A stretch of DNA of 64,000 nucleotides, taken from positions 4,654,501 through 4,718,500 of the forward strand of contig NZ_AP023243.1 in the NCBI RefSeq assembly GCF_016756495.1. Reading direction: 5' to 3'. A program made the translations under genes and the position numbers. Each line of letters begins with the position of its first letter. The first letter of the stretch is position 1. Shown here piece after piece: positions 27,930-37,331 of the stretch. Below the pieces are notes generated by a model. The model searched no databases. It was not told the DNA's origin and saw nothing but the letters and a program-made list of their open reading frames with translations. The stretch is from Mesorhizobium sp. 113-3-3. GTDB taxonomy: Bacteria > Pseudomonadota > Alphaproteobacteria > Rhizobiales > Rhizobiaceae.

Positions 27930-28349
27930 TCAAACCGCTCCCAACAGGTGCAGCGCGAACCAGATCCAGGCCAGCGCCAACACCACCGCGCCTGCGAAGA
28001 ACGAGCGGCTGCGCAGCCGCAGATTGTTGCTGGTCAGGTGTACCCAGGCGTGGAAATAGCGCGTCAGGACAAAAATCCACATCAGCGCCAGGGTCAGATA
28101 ATTGACGCCGTTGGTGACGTGGAGCGTCAGGCACAGCACGTAGAAAAGCACCGGCAATTCGAACTGGTTGCAGAGATTGGCCGCAACGGTGACGCTGGAT
28201 GCGGGCTCGGTCGAACGCGTCTTGAACTGGCCGACCTTGGCCTCGCCGGACTTCACCGCGACGAACCGGCGCCGGCCCATCACCACGTAAACGATATAGA
28301 CCAGCAGAACTTGCGCCAGGAGAGGCCAGAAAACCGCGGTCTGGTTCAT
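27930..28349 (-). CDS. MAPEG family membrane protein
   Basis: A 139-residue, four-helix membrane protein of the MAPEG superfamily (eicosanoid/glutathione metabolism-related). Family signals are the N-terminal helix FWPLLAQVLLVYIVYVVMGR, the ANLCNQFELPVLFYVLCLTL segment with the conserved N-x-x-E-x-P, and WIFVLTRYFHAWVHL. The ATG at 28349 follows a GGGGAAA sequence. Bacterial members are mostly of unknown substrate; glutathione-dependent activity is possible but not shown. Confidence 0.88.
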   Translation of the reverse strand: MNQTAVFWPLLAQVLLVYIVYVVMGRRRFVAVKSGEAKVGQFKTRSTEPASSVTVAANLCNQFELPVLFYVLCLTLHVTNGVNYLTLALMWIFVLTRYFHAWVHLTSNNLRLRSRSFFAGAVVLALAWIWFALHLLGAV

Positions 28350-28381
28350 GATATTTCCCCTGCCCTGTCCAGAATCAGGCT

Positions 28382-28486
28382 TAGAGCGTTTCACCGTTTC
28401 ACGGAAACGGCTAACCGCTCTAACTCCTTGTTTTGACGCAATTCCGAACGGAAAACCGCTTCACACTTTTCCTGGAATTGCTCTAG
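28382..28486. repeat. Rhizobial intergenic repeat with stem-loop
   Basis: Starts with TAGAGCG, contains the hairpin CCGTTTC-ACG-GAAACGG and closes the first unit with CGCTCTAA; a second unit runs from CTTGTTTTGACGCAATTCCG to TTCCTGGAATTGCTCTAG. From general knowledge this two-part sequence is a common multicopy intergenic element in Mesorhizobium. Its right end overlaps the TAG stop of the membrane-protein gene that follows. Confidence 0.65.
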
Positions 28487-29019
28487 CGTCTCTGGCCCAC
28501 CAGCCAGAAAGCGGCGATGACGACCGCCGGGATGGCGAGAAGCGCGAATTTGGTGACGATCAGAGCCGAAGCGAAAGACAGCGAATCCGGATTGGCCGAC
28601 AGGAAATCGGACAGAAGCCGGGACACGGCGATGTTCTGGGCATAGTCGGCAAGCGTGTAGGGCAGCACCAGCACCAGCGCGAAGATCGACTGCGCCTGCC
28701 CGGGAAGCACGCGGAAGGTCTCCAGGCGCCGGCCGGTAGCCAGAATCAGGCTCACCAAAGTCAGCGACAGCAGCGCCGGGAACAACAGGTCGAAGGTCAG
28801 ATAGTGCCAGACCAGAATGATCTCGCCGCCGCGCCGGCCGAGCGCCGTCAGCCAGGCCATGCCTTCGTCGGGCGTGAAACCTAAATAGCGCATGTCGAGC
28901 GACGGCAGGCCGCCGCTCAACTGGCGGAAATAGAAGAATTCCATCATCGTCATGGCGACGAAGACCGCCGCCGACAGGAAACACAGTGCGGCCACGTGAC
29001 GTGGCAGCCGCATGATCAT
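28483..29019 (-). CDS. Hypothetical four-helix membrane protein
   Basis: A 178-residue protein with four likely membrane helices: HVAALCFLSAAVFVAMTMME, LLFPALLSLTLVSLILATG, SIFALVLVLPYTLADYAQNI and FALLAIPAVVIAAFWLVG. The start at 29019 is preferred over ATGs further upstream because a GGAG sequence lies before it and the longer forms would overlap guaB. It begins 31 bases after the guaB stop on the same strand and could be read through from guaB. No family is recognised; the stop codon lies in a repeat element. Confidence 0.65.
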   Translation of the reverse strand: MIMRLPRHVAALCFLSAAVFVAMTMMEFFYFRQLSGGLPSLDMRYLGFTPDEGMAWLTALGRRGGEIILVWHYLTFDLLFPALLSLTLVSLILATGRRLETFRVLPGQAQSIFALVLVLPYTLADYAQNIAVSRLLSDFLSANPDSLSFASALIVTKFALLAIPAVVIAAFWLVGQRR

Positions 29020-29050
29020 CGCGGTCAGGCTCCGCCCGAGCCCGTATTGT

Positions 29051-30553
29051 TCAGGCTCCGCCGGGATAGTTCGGGCTTTCGCGGGTAATCGTGACGTCAT
29101 GGGCGTGGCTTTCACGAAGTCCGGCGTTGGATATGCGCACAAAAGTGGCGCGCTCGCGGAAATCGGCAAGATCGCGGCCGCCGACATAACCCATAGCGGC
29201 TTTTAGCCCGCCCGCAAGCTGGTGCAGCACGCCAGACACAGGTCCTTTGTATGGAACCTGGCCTTCTATGCCTTCCGGCACCAGTTTCAGGGTATCGCGC
29301 ACCTCGGCCTGGAAGTAGCGATCGGCCGAGCCGCGCGCCATGGCGCCGACCGAACCCATGCCGCGATAGGCCTTGAAGGAGCGGCCCTGATGCAGATAGA
29401 CCTCGCCCGGGCTCTCGTCGGTGCCGGCCAGCAGCGAACCGATCATGGCGGCGCTGGCGCCGGCGGCGAGCGCCTTGGCGAGATCGCCGGAATATTTGAT
29501 GCCGCCATCGGCAATCACCGACACACCCGATTTGTGCGCCGTCTCGACGGCCGACATGATGGCCGAGAGCTGCGGCACGCCAACGCCGGCAACGATGCGG
29601 GTGGTGCAGATGGAGCCTGGGCCGATGCCGACCTTGACGGCGTCGGCGCCGGCATCGATCAGCGCCTGCGTGCCTTCGGCGGTGGCGACATTGCCGGCCA
29701 GGATGCGAACCGAGTTGGAGAGTTTTTTCGCCCGCGTGACCGCGTCGAGCACGCGCTGCGAGTGGCCGTGCGCGGTGTCGATGACGAGGAGGTCGACGCC
29801 GGCGTCGATCAGACGCTCGGCGCGCTCGAAGCCGTCGTCGCCGACGCTGGTGGCCGCCGCGGCGCGCAGGCGTCCCTGCGCGTCCTTGGTGGCGTGCGGG
29901 TTGAGCTGCGACTTCTCGATGTCCTTGACGGTGATCAGCCCGACGCAATTGCCTGACTTATCAACAACAACGAGCTTTTCGATGCGATGCTGGTGCAGAA
30001 GTCGCTTGGCCTCGTCCTGGTCGACATTCTCCTTGACCGTGATCAGGTTCTCACGGGTCATCAACTCGTAGACCTTCTGAGCCGGGTCGGAGGCAAAGCG
30101 CACGTCGCGGTTGGTCAGGATGCCGACCAGCCGGCCTATTCTGTGGCCGCCGGTGCCGCCATTCTCGACCACCGGGATGCCCGAGATCGAATAGGTGCGC
30201 ATCAAGGACAGCGCGTCGGCGAGCGTAGCGTCCGGACCGATGGTGACCGGATTGACCACCATGCCGGATTCGAATTTCTTCACCTGCCGCACCTGCTCGG
30301 CCTGTTCGGCCGGCGAGAAATTGCGGTGGATGACGCCGATGCCGCCGGCCTGGGCCATGGCGATGGCGAGACGCGCCTCGGTGACGGTGTCCATCGCGGC
30401 GGAGAGGATCGGCACGTTGAGATCGATGTCGCCGGCAATGCGGGTGCGGACATCGGTTTCGCCGGGCATGACCTCGGAATGCCCCGGCTGCAAAAGCACG
30501 TCGTCAAAGGTCAGCGCCAGTGCGCCGGTGGACGTTTCGATGATTTTTGCCAT
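29051..30553 (-). CDS. guaB: IMP dehydrogenase
   Basis: A 500-residue NAD+-dependent enzyme converting IMP to XMP, the committed step of GMP synthesis. The TIM barrel opens with [20 protein letters not shown]; a CBS-domain pair occupies residues about 100-215; the catalytic cysteine is Cys316 in [11 protein letters not shown]; and the mobile flap includes [20 protein letters not shown]. The start at 30553 ([20 protein letters not shown]) is set by family alignment, since the longer upstream reading is not conserved-looking. It is divergent from the EmrB-type transporter. Confidence 0.95.
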   Translation of the reverse strand: MAKIIETSTGALALTFDDVLLQPGHSEVMPGETDVRTRIAGDIDLNVPILSAAMDTVTEARLAIAMAQAGGIGVIHRNFSPAEQAEQVRQVKKFESGMVVNPVTIGPDATLADALSLMRTYSISGIPVVENGGTGGHRIGRLVGILTNRDVRFASDPAQKVYELMTRENLITVKENVDQDEAKRLLHQHRIEKLVVVDKSGNCVGLITVKDIEKSQLNPHATKDAQGRLRAAAATSVGDDGFERAERLIDAGVDLLVIDTAHGHSQRVLDAVTRAKKLSNSVRILAGNVATAEGTQALIDAGADAVKVGIGPGSICTTRIVAGVGVPQLSAIMSAVETAHKSGVSVIADGGIKYSGDLAKALAAGASAAMIGSLLAGTDESPGEVYLHQGRSFKAYRGMGSVGAMARGSADRYFQAEVRDTLKLVPEGIEGQVPYKGPVSGVLHQLAGGLKAAMGYVGGRDLADFRERATFVRISNAGLRESHAHDVTITRESPNYPGGA

Positions 30554-30857
30554 GGCCAGCCCTTTAGAATGCGGAAAAAGCGCTGGACCAGGATGGACAG
30601 CGCCGACTCTCATCTTCCCTTTCAGGATTGGCGCTGGCTGGTAACACGTCGCGACGCGGATGAAAAGCCGATCGTTGCATTGAACAACAGCGTCTTCGAC
30701 CATTTGATTGTGCCACCCGTGGTTGCGGTCGCGCAAAAGTGACAGCAAATTAACACGACATCGATGGCCAGCCATGATAACCGCCCCCTGTACCGGCTCG
30801 CTCCCTTTTTTCTGAACAAGAATTGGGCCGGAAAGAAAATTTGAAACGGCCACGCTC
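30554..30857. other. Divergent intergenic region, guaB / MFS
   Basis: 304 bases between divergent genes, expected to carry both promoters. A minus-strand open frame continuing from guaB runs through it but looks non-coding. I see no clear operator, riboswitch or repeat. Confidence 0.5.
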
Positions 30858-32279
30858 GTGAACCGCACCATTCCGCTGATCCTGGCGGTCGCTCTTTTCA
30901 TGGAAAACATGGATTCGACCGTCATCGCAACATCGCTGCCGGCGATCGCCATCGACATCCACACCAGCCCGATCGCGCTCAAGTTGGCGCTGACGGCCTA
31001 TCTCGTGTCGCTGGCGATCTTCATTCCAATCAGCGGCTGGATGGCCGATCGCTTCGGCGCCAAGACCGTTTTTCGCGCGGCGATCGCGGTGTTCATCGTA
31101 GGCTCGGTCGCCTGCGCCTTCTCCGGTTCGCTGCCGGCCTTCGTGGTGTCGCGCTTCCTGCAAGGCATTGGCGGGGCCATGATGACGCCGGTCGGGCGCC
31201 TGGTTCTGGTGCGCGCCACGCCCAAGAGCGACCTGGTCGCCGCCATGTCGTGGCTGACCGTTCCCGCACTGGTCGGACCGCTGGTCGGCCCGCCAATCGG
31301 CGGCTTCATCACCACCTACTTCACCTGGCACTGGATTTTCCTGATCAATGTGCCGATCGGCCTGGTCGGCATCTGGCTCGCCACACGCTTCCTGCCGGAA
31401 ACCGAATCGATGGAGACGCCACCGCTCGATTTCATCGGCTTCGTGCTGAGCGGCGTCGCGGCATCCGGCGTGGTGTTCGGCCTGTCGGTGGTCAGCCTGC
31501 CCTATCTGCCGCCGGCCACCGGCTTCATCACCGTTGGGGTGGGACTGCTGTCGGGCGCGCTCTACCTGATGCATGCGCGGCGCGCGAAAAACCCGCTGCT
31601 GGCGCTCGAACTGTTCCGCAACCAGGTGTTCCGCTCGTCGGTGCTTGGCGGCTCGCTTTTTCGCATCGGCATCGGGGCGGTGCCGTTCCTTTTGCCGCTG
31701 ATGTTCCAGATCGGTTTCGGGCTGACGCCGTTCCAGTCCGGCATGATCACCTTCGTCTCGGCGATCGGCGCCATCGGCATGAAGTTCGTCACCGCGCTGA
31801 TTTTTCGCGTTGCCGGCTTCCGTCGCGTGCTGATCTGGGGCTCGCTGATCGCGGCCGCATCGATCGCCATATACGGCCTGTTCACGCCAGAGACGCCTTA
31901 TGCGCTGATGCTGGCCATATTGCTGGTTGGCGGCTTCATCCGCTCGATGTTCTTCACCGGCGTCAACGCGCTCTCCTATGCCGAGGTGTCGGCCGAAGAC
32001 ACCAGCAAGGCAACGCCGATCACGGCGGTGTTCCAGCAATTGTCCATCGCGCTCGGCGTGGCGCTGGCCGGCGGCATTCTGGAAGTCTCGACATCGATCC
32101 ATGGGGGACCGCTGACGCTGGGCGACTTCCACATCGCCTTCTTCATCGTGGCCGCGGTGTCGGCGGCTGCATCGCTGTCGTTCATGCGGCTGGCGCCAGA
32201 TGCCGGCAATGCCGTCTCCGGCCATGGCCGGTTGACCACGCCAAAGACGCTGGAACCGGCGAGATCGCCGGGAGAGTGA
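30858..32279 (+). CDS. DHA2-type MFS transporter (EmrB/QacA-like)
   Basis: A 473-residue membrane protein of the drug:H+ antiporter-2 family. Helix 1 carries FMENMDSTVIATSLPAIAID, the motif typical of EmrB/QacA proteins, followed by ISGWMADRFGAKTVF (motif A), SRFLQGIGGAMMTPVGRLVL and the helix-5 antiporter signature PALVGPLVGPPIGGFI with WIFLINVPIGL. The start is a GTG at 30858. EmrB-type pumps often work with a membrane-fusion partner, but no emrA or TolC-like gene adjoins. Substrate unknown. Confidence 0.86.
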   Translation: MNRTIPLILAVALFMENMDSTVIATSLPAIAIDIHTSPIALKLALTAYLVSLAIFIPISGWMADRFGAKTVFRAAIAVFIVGSVACAFSGSLPAFVVSRFLQGIGGAMMTPVGRLVLVRATPKSDLVAAMSWLTVPALVGPLVGPPIGGFITTYFTWHWIFLINVPIGLVGIWLATRFLPETESMETPPLDFIGFVLSGVAASGVVFGLSVVSLPYLPPATGFITVGVGLLSGALYLMHARRAKNPLLALELFRNQVFRSSVLGGSLFRIGIGAVPFLLPLMFQIGFGLTPFQSGMITFVSAIGAIGMKFVTALIFRVAGFRRVLIWGSLIAAASIAIYGLFTPETPYALMLAILLVGGFIRSMFFTGVNALSYAEVSAEDTSKATPITAVFQQLSIALGVALAGGILEVSTSIHGGPLTLGDFHIAFFIVAAVSAAASLSFMRLAPDAGNAVSGHGRLTTPKTLEPARSPGE

Positions 32280-32286
32280 AGGCCGA

Positions 32287-33084
32287 TTAGCCTTCCGAGT
32301 CGCCCGGCCCTTCGCTATGGCCCCGGGCGCTCGAGCCCTTCGGAACGTCCACTGGACGTTCCGATCCGCCTGACGGCAGACCGGACTCTCGCCCCTTGAA
32401 GTCCTTCGCCAGCAAATACAGCTCGACCGATTCGTCGCGCGAGGCCGGTGGCTTGACGTGGTGGACGGAGCGGAAATTCTTCTTCAGCATGGAGAGCAGC
32501 TCGTTTTCGGCGCCGCCCTGAAAAGTCTTGGCGAGGAAATGGCCGCCCGGCTTCAGGACGGACAGGGCGAAATCGGCCGCCACCTCGCACAGATGCATGG
32601 TGCGGATGTGGTCGGTCCGCTTGTGGCCGGTGGTCGGTGCGGCCATGTCGGACAACACGACATCCGGGTCCCCACCCAGCGCTTCGGCGAGCTTGCGCGG
32701 CGCATCCGGATCGAGGAAATCCATCAACAGCACAGGCGCGCCGGGCACGGCATCCATTTCCAGATAGTCGATGCCGACGACATGTGGATTTTCCGCTGTC
32801 GATTTCGTGCGCGCGGCCGCGACCTGGCACCAGCCGCCGGGGGCGGCACCGAGATCGATCACCTTCATGCCGGGTCTCAGCAGATGGTGCTTGTCGTCGA
32901 TCTCGATCAGCTTGTAGGCCGCGCGCGAACGATAGCCGTCTGCCTTCGACCGCTGGACATAGGGATCGTTGATGTGGCGCTGCAGCCAGCGGCGCGACGA
33001 TTCCTTCAGGCCGCTCTTCTTCTTGATCCGCGTCTTCAGCACGCGAATGCCTGCGGATCCTGGGTTTTCCGGTTTCTTGGTCAT
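32287..33084 (-). CDS. rlmE: 23S rRNA U2552 2'-O-methyltransferase with repeat-derived C-terminal tail
   Basis: A 265-residue RrmJ/FtsJ-type enzyme that methylates U2552 of 23S rRNA late in 50S assembly. The SAM pocket is [16 protein letters not shown], and the catalytic tetrad K-D-K-E appears as Lys58 ([11 protein letters not shown]), Asp146 (LSDMAAP), Lys186 (LAKTF) and Glu221 (SVELYLL). The normal domain ends at about residue 230; residues 231-265, rich in Gly, Ser, Pro and Glu, are encoded by a palindromic repeat element. Its ATG overlaps the ppx/gppA stop by one base (TAATG), so translation is probably coupled. Confidence 0.92.
   Translation of the reverse strand: MTKKPENPGSAGIRVLKTRIKKKSGLKESSRRWLQRHINDPYVQRSKADGYRSRAAYKLIEIDDKHHLLRPGMKVIDLGAAPGGWCQVAAARTKSTAENPHVVGIDYLEMDAVPGAPVLLMDFLDPDAPRKLAEALGGDPDVVLSDMAAPTTGHKRTDHIRTMHLCEVAADFALSVLKPGGHFLAKTFQGGAENELLSMLKKNFRSVHHVKPPASRDESVELYLLAKDFKGRESGLPSGGSERPVDVPKGSSARGHSEGPGDSEG
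32290..32394. repeat. Palindromic element inside rlmE 3' end
   Basis: A repeat with the landmarks CCCTTCGCTATGG, CGGGCGCTCGA, a central perfect palindrome with 11-bp arms (CGGAACGTCCA / TGGACGTTCCG), CCGCCTGACGGCAGACCGGA and TCTCGCCCC. The same landmarks, around a different palindrome, occur at 61984-62067. Here the element is read in frame as the last 35 residues of RlmE. Confidence 0.7.
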
Positions 33085-34487
33085 TAACGGCCACGCCCAT
33101 CGTTGCGCCAGACGCCGTCATCGGCCATCAGCTCGCTCAATATGCCTTCGCGCAGGCCCCGGTCGGCGACGCGCAGCCGCTCGGAGGGCCAGACCGCGCG
33201 GATCGCTTCGAGGATCGCACAGCCGGCCAGCACCAGATCGGCGCGGTCCGCACCAATACAAGGGTTGGCGCAGCGCTGCTGGAAATCCCAGCCGACCAGT
33301 CGCTCCACCATGCGGTCGACGCTGTCGCGGTTCATCCACAGCCCGTCGACCCGACGTCGGTCGTAACGCTCCAGGTCGAGGTGGACGCCGGCCAGTGTCG
33401 TCACCGTGCCGGACGTGCCCAGCAGATGGAAATTCGGGCTGGCCTTGAGGTGACTCAACCGGTCGCGGCCGTCAAAACTCGCCAAACGGCCGGCGACGTC
33501 GTCGACCATGGCGTTGAAGATGTCGCGCGTCACGGTGCGGCCGCCAAAGCGCTCGGCCAGGGAGACGACGCCGACCGGCAGCGACGTCCACGAGACGATA
33601 TGGTTGGCGAGCCGCGGCGAACGGCGGCCGGTGAGATCGATCAGCGCGATCTCGGAAGAGCCGCCGCCGATGTCGAACAGCACGACACCTTGCGTGTCAC
33701 GTTCGACCAGCGAGCCGCAGCCGGAGACCGCCAGCCGCGCTTCGGTCTGGCGGTCGATGATCTCGAGCTTCAGCCCGGCCTCGCGCTCGACGCGCTCCAG
33801 GAATTCGACGCCGTTCTCGGCCGAGCGGCAGGCTTCGGTGGCGATCAGCCTGGCCTTCCTGATCTTGCGGCTGCGCAATTTGTCGCCGCAGATCTTCAGG
33901 GCCTCGACGGCGCGGTCCATCGCCGGCTGGCCGAGCCGGCCATTGGCGGTGAGCCCCTCGCCCAGCCTGACGATGCGCGAGAAGGCATCGATGACGCGGA
34001 ATTGGCCATGCCGCGTCGGAACGGCGACCAGCAGCCGGCAATTGTTGGTGCCGAGGTCGAGGGCCGCGAAGACCGGGAGCTCGTGCGCCGGCGGCCGGCG
34101 GGTGCCTTGCTCCGGGCGTGGCGACGGTGCGACGGGGGAGATCGCCGGCGCCACCGGCTGCTTCGGCTCCAAAGCCGGAGCAATCGCCGGCGATCGATTG
34201 TCCTTGGGGGCCTCGTCGCGCGCAAAAACCTTGCGCCCGCGCCTTCGCTTGCGCCGTTTCTTGGGCTTGCCCTTCTGGTGATGGGTCGCGTCGCCCGCCT
34301 GCCCATCGGCGGAGCGCGGCTCCGTCGGGCGGCGTTGCTGCCAACCGGCTGTCCCCGAGCCCGGTGGCCCTGGGGAAGCGCTGGACGCGCCCACCTCCGA
34401 CGCGCCTGCGCCGGTGTCGCGGTCTTCCACTGTCGTTCCTTCCGGCGCCGCGCGAACCGGTGAAGGACGCAGCAGGCGCTTTGGCAT
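33084..34487 (-). CDS. Ppx/GppA family phosphatase
   Basis: A 467-residue exopolyphosphatase/pppGpp phosphatase-type protein of the ASKHA fold. The first 140 or so residues are low-complexity and very basic in the middle ([20 protein letters not shown]), an extension beyond the usual family start. The core then opens with [20 protein letters not shown] (phosphate-1 loop), [14 protein letters not shown] and [18 protein letters not shown] (phosphate-2 loop). Only the roughly 320-residue N-terminal catalytic part of the family is present; there is no HD-like C-terminal domain. It lies directly upstream of rlmE with a one-base overlap, the two forming an operon. Confidence 0.88.
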   Translation of the reverse strand: MPKRLLRPSPVRAAPEGTTVEDRDTGAGASEVGASSASPGPPGSGTAGWQQRRPTEPRSADGQAGDATHHQKGKPKKRRKRRRGRKVFARDEAPKDNRSPAIAPALEPKQPVAPAISPVAPSPRPEQGTRRPPAHELPVFAALDLGTNNCRLLVAVPTRHGQFRVIDAFSRIVRLGEGLTANGRLGQPAMDRAVEALKICGDKLRSRKIRKARLIATEACRSAENGVEFLERVEREAGLKLEIIDRQTEARLAVSGCGSLVERDTQGVVLFDIGGGSSEIALIDLTGRRSPRLANHIVSWTSLPVGVVSLAERFGGRTVTRDIFNAMVDDVAGRLASFDGRDRLSHLKASPNFHLLGTSGTVTTLAGVHLDLERYDRRRVDGLWMNRDSVDRMVERLVGWDFQQRCANPCIGADRADLVLAGCAILEAIRAVWPSERLRVADRGLREGILSELMADDGVWRNDGRGR

Positions 34488-34842
34488 GTTTCAAGTTGCC
34501 GCCAGACTAACAGTGCCGTGGCCGATCACCAAGAGCCGCATGCCGAATTTTGCCGTCTGAGCGCTAACCGCCTTTTCACTCCGCCACGTAATGTACCCGT
34601 AAGGCTGGATTGGTAGCGCCGACGCCAGCGAGGACAACGATGGCCGACGCCAATGCCTCATCCCTGCAGTTTGCGTCACTTTCGCCGCCGGCGGATCTTG
34701 CCGGCGGCCGGCGCGACAAGTGTTCGCGGTTGAATAGCCGGCTTCAATGAGGCATTTCTGAATTGAATGGAAGTCACCGGGCAGCCGGCCTCCCACCATC
34801 AAGCGAAAAGGAAGCGGACACGCAGCGCATGGCAGTCAGGCA
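34488..34842. other. Divergent intergenic region, ppx-rlmE / flippase-like gene
   Basis: 355 bases between divergent genes. A CCGGCGG/CCGGCGGCCGG-rich stretch near 34690-34710 could fold, but no convincing operator, RNA gene or reading frame with a ribosome site is seen. Confidence 0.45.
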
Positions 34843-35775
34843 ATGAACTGGAGACGCTATTTCTGGCCTGTGGTCGGCATCGCCGCGGTGATCTTCTCGC
34901 TGCTGCTGCTTTGGCACGAACTGCGCGGCATTTCGCTCGACGACGTCTGGGACGGGCTCGCCGCCATTCCGCCGCGCGGCTGGGTGCTGGCGGCGCTGAG
35001 TTCCGTCATCGCCTATGCCGCGCTCGCCGGCTACGACCACATCGCGCTGCTGCATATCGGCAAGCGCGTGTCGTGGCTGTTCGTGACGCTGTGTTCCTTC
35101 ACCACCTACGCGCTGTCGCACAATATCGGCGGCTCGGTGTTTTCCGGCGCCGTCATCCGCTACCGCGCCTATGGCACCAGGGGGCTGACCGGCCAGGATG
35201 TCGGCGTGCTGGTGGCGATCTGCTGGATCACCTTCGTGCTGTCGACGATTCTCGCCTCGGGCCTAGTGCTGGTGTTCGAGCCTCAGATCATCGACCGCTT
35301 TTCAGGCATCGCCCATCACGGCCTGTCGGAAGCGGCGGGCATTGCGATGCTGTTGCTGGTCGCCGCCTACATCTTCGGCAGTGCGCTGCATCTGCGCCCG
35401 CTGAAGATCGCCAGCTTCCAGCTGCATTATCCGGCGCTCCCGATTGTCGTCAGGCAATTGCTGATCGGCCCGATCGAACTGCTGGCCGCAGCGGCGATCA
35501 TCTTCTTTGCCCTGCCCGAGGTGCACAATCCCGGTTATTTCGTCGTGCTCGGCGTCTTCCTCGTCTCCTTCTCGGTCGCCCAGATCTCGCACGCGCCCGG
35601 CGGCCTCGGTGTGTTCGAGGTGGTGTTCCTGGCCGGCCTTTCCGACATGGAGCCGGTCGGCGTGCTGGCGGCGCTACTGGTGTTCCGGCTGTGTTACCTG
35701 ATCATCCCGCTGATTCTGGGACTGGGCGTGGTGGTGTTCTTCGAGCGCTCGCAGTTCAGCCGGACTGAGAGCTGA
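34843..35775 (+). CDS. Lysylphosphatidylglycerol synthase-type membrane protein (UPF0104/YbhN-like)
   Basis: A 310-residue integral membrane protein with about eight helices of the LPG synthase transmembrane/AglD family. Signals include YDHIALLHIGKRVSWLFVTL with the SFTTYALSHNIGGSVFSGAV core, IRYRAYGTRGLTGQDVGVLV and the C-terminal AQISHAPGGLGVFEVVFL motif typical of the fold. There is no MprF-like aminoacyl-transfer domain, so lipid aminoacylation is not expected; a flippase or transport role is more likely. A single gene ending upstream of tRNA-Gln. Confidence 0.85.
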   Translation: MNWRRYFWPVVGIAAVIFSLLLLWHELRGISLDDVWDGLAAIPPRGWVLAALSSVIAYAALAGYDHIALLHIGKRVSWLFVTLCSFTTYALSHNIGGSVFSGAVIRYRAYGTRGLTGQDVGVLVAICWITFVLSTILASGLVLVFEPQIIDRFSGIAHHGLSEAAGIAMLLLVAAYIFGSALHLRPLKIASFQLHYPALPIVVRQLLIGPIELLAAAAIIFFALPEVHNPGYFVVLGVFLVSFSVAQISHAPGGLGVFEVVFLAGLSDMEPVGVLAALLVFRLCYLIIPLILGLGVVVFFERSQFSRTES

Positions 35776-35868
35776 CGCACGGATTGGATTTTGTGCCAGC
35801 ACTCGGGCACCTGAACCCCTGCGTATGAAACCAGCTGTCAAAACGTGTCGATTGAACCGCACAGCAGG

Positions 35869-35896
35869 CTTGACTATTTTCCGCCGGCGGCTACAA
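35869..35896 (+). promoter_or_regulatory. Putative tRNA-Gln promoter
   Basis: CTTGAC at 35869-35874 and CTACAA at 35891-35896, separated by 16 bases, resemble the rhizobial housekeeping promoter (CTTGAC, then CTATAT). It lies about 55 bases upstream of the tRNA. Confidence 0.45.
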
Positions 35897-35951
35897 GGCA
35901 GCGCTCAAGCGGCTCAGCCGTTCGGCCCGCGCGGTTCATGACCGCGCCTGC

Positions 35952-36025
35952 TGGGGAATAGGTTAACGGTAGACCCACGGACTCTGACTCCGTTAGTCCT
36001 GGTTCGAATCCAGGTTCCCCAGCCA
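35952..36025 (+). tRNA. tRNA-Gln (anticodon CUG)
   Basis: A 74-nt cloverleaf with encoded CCA. Acceptor stem TGGGGAA/TTCCCCA, anticodon stem ACGGA/TCCGT with loop CTCTGAC giving anticodon CTG, and T-arm CCTGG-TTCGAAT-CCAGG. U1 and the weak first pair are typical of tRNA-Gln. It reads CAG codons. Confidence 0.95.
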
Positions 36026-36208
36026 CTTTCCATTCATCATTTGAATCAGCCGCTTACACAGAACTTTGTGTCCTGATGCAGGCCATTCCACGTCACCCGT
36101 TCAGATGGTTAGCCCGGCTGTAGCCGACCTTCGCAAGATATAAAAGCGATTGCTAATATAACGGAAAAGTGACAGCATCGGGCTCCGCGTCGCGTATGGG
36201 AGGATGCC

Positions 36209-36589
36209 ATGGCCGATGGTGGAATGAATGTCACCAAACTTGAATCCAAATCTCACGACAACCCGGATGAGGTTCGCTCGCCCGCCAAGACACGCGTCGA
36301 GGTGGTGCGGCTTCCAGGCTACACGCTCGGGCGGCTCAACATGGAGCCGGGCTGGAAATGGTCCGAATGCGTGAAGCCGGTCGTCAAGACGGATAGCTGT
36401 CAGGTATCGCATGTCGGCTACGTCGTTTCCGGAACCATCACCATCAAGATGAATGACGGAACCCAGAAGACCTTCACGAAGGGTACGTCCTATACGATCC
36501 CGCCCGGCCACGACGCCTGGGTGGAAGGCAACGACCGTTTTGTCTGCATCGAGGTCATGAGCGCCGAGCAATACGCCAAACCGGCGTAG
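36209..36589 (+). CDS. Cupin domain protein
   Basis: A 126-residue single-domain cupin. The double-stranded beta-helix segments are LGRLNMEPGWKWSECVKPVV, the first motif region SCQVSHVGYVVSGTITIKMN and the second TSYTIPPGHDAWVEGNDRFV. The conserved Glu of cupin motif 1 is not obvious (the region reads CQVSHVGYVVSG), so metal binding may be altered or lost. A strong GGGAGGA ribosome site precedes the ATG. It is a single gene downstream of tRNA-Gln; function unknown. Confidence 0.82.
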   Translation: MADGGMNVTKLESKSHDNPDEVRSPAKTRVEVVRLPGYTLGRLNMEPGWKWSECVKPVVKTDSCQVSHVGYVVSGTITIKMNDGTQKTFTKGTSYTIPPGHDAWVEGNDRFVCIEVMSAEQYAKPA

Positions 36590-36758
36590 TGCAGCCTGCA
36601 AACTGCTGGCTGAAAGGTTCGCGTCGGGCGGCGAAACTCCGACGAGACATGAATCTGGCTGTAGCGTCGCCCGCCGGCGGCAAGCGGAAGAGAAATCCTT
36701 TCGACGGAAGGATTTAGCGAACCTCACTTGCCGGACACCGTGGTGGTTGCCGGTCGCC

Positions 36759-37151
36759 TCATCCCGTCCACATCGTCGATCGCAGAACAGCCTGCATATG
36801 CTCCGGGAGGTCGAGTTCGCCGCGCGCTTCTATCTCCAGGAGATATCGGGCCTTGGCCAGGCGATCGCCTTCCTCGACCGCGGCATAGCCGCAGATTGCG
36901 AGCAGCGCCCTCTCCTCCTCCCGGCTGGCTCCGCCGGAGTCGCTGCCTATATCGTGCAGCGCCTTGCTGAACGCCGCATATGCATTCCTATGCGCCTCAA
37001 TCAGCTCTCGCAGTCTACCGGACGGTTCCTGGTCTCGGCCCGGCGGCTCCGTGCCGAGTGCGGTTGCCGCAGCCGTCGAAGCGACGACAGCGCTGCCGGA
37101 GTGGAAAAGCAAGGCGCGGCGATTGATCCTGGACGTGGCGAACTCTCCCAT
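36759..37151 (-). CDS. Hypothetical exported protein
   Basis: A 130-residue protein whose N-terminus has an NRRALLF segment followed by a hydrophobic, Ala-rich stretch (SGSAVVASTAAATALG), like a Tat-type or ordinary signal sequence. The rest is helical and charged (LRELIEAHRNAYAAFSKALH, EERALLAICGYAAVEEGDRL). It is a single gene with an ATG start and no recognised domain; similar short proteins with twin-arginine-like starts are often seen in rhizobia. Confidence 0.55.
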   Translation of the reverse strand: MGEFATSRINRRALLFHSGSAVVASTAAATALGTEPPGRDQEPSGRLRELIEAHRNAYAAFSKALHDIGSDSGGASREEERALLAICGYAAVEEGDRLAKARYLLEIEARGELDLPEHMQAVLRSTMWTG

Positions 37152-37331
37152 TGCTTCGATGGCTATCGGATCGATGACATGACACCATCAGACCGTAACA
37201 CGACGGTTTGCACATTCATGTCAGGATGGAATGGCGGCCGAAGCAGGTGAGATTTGCAGGGCAAAAAAGATTGATGGCTGGCGCGTTCCAATGGCTAAGT
37301 TCCGTAGAAGTTTACTCCACAAGGCTGCGTA

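Noticed and set aside
30750..32225. A 491-codon minus-strand frame
   Set aside because: Shadow of the EmrB-type transporter; its composition (His, Arg, Asp, Gln-rich) is typical of antisense frames in GC-rich DNA.
36101..36727. A 208-codon minus-strand frame
   Set aside because: Antisense to the cupin gene, which has a strong ribosome site and a recognisable fold.
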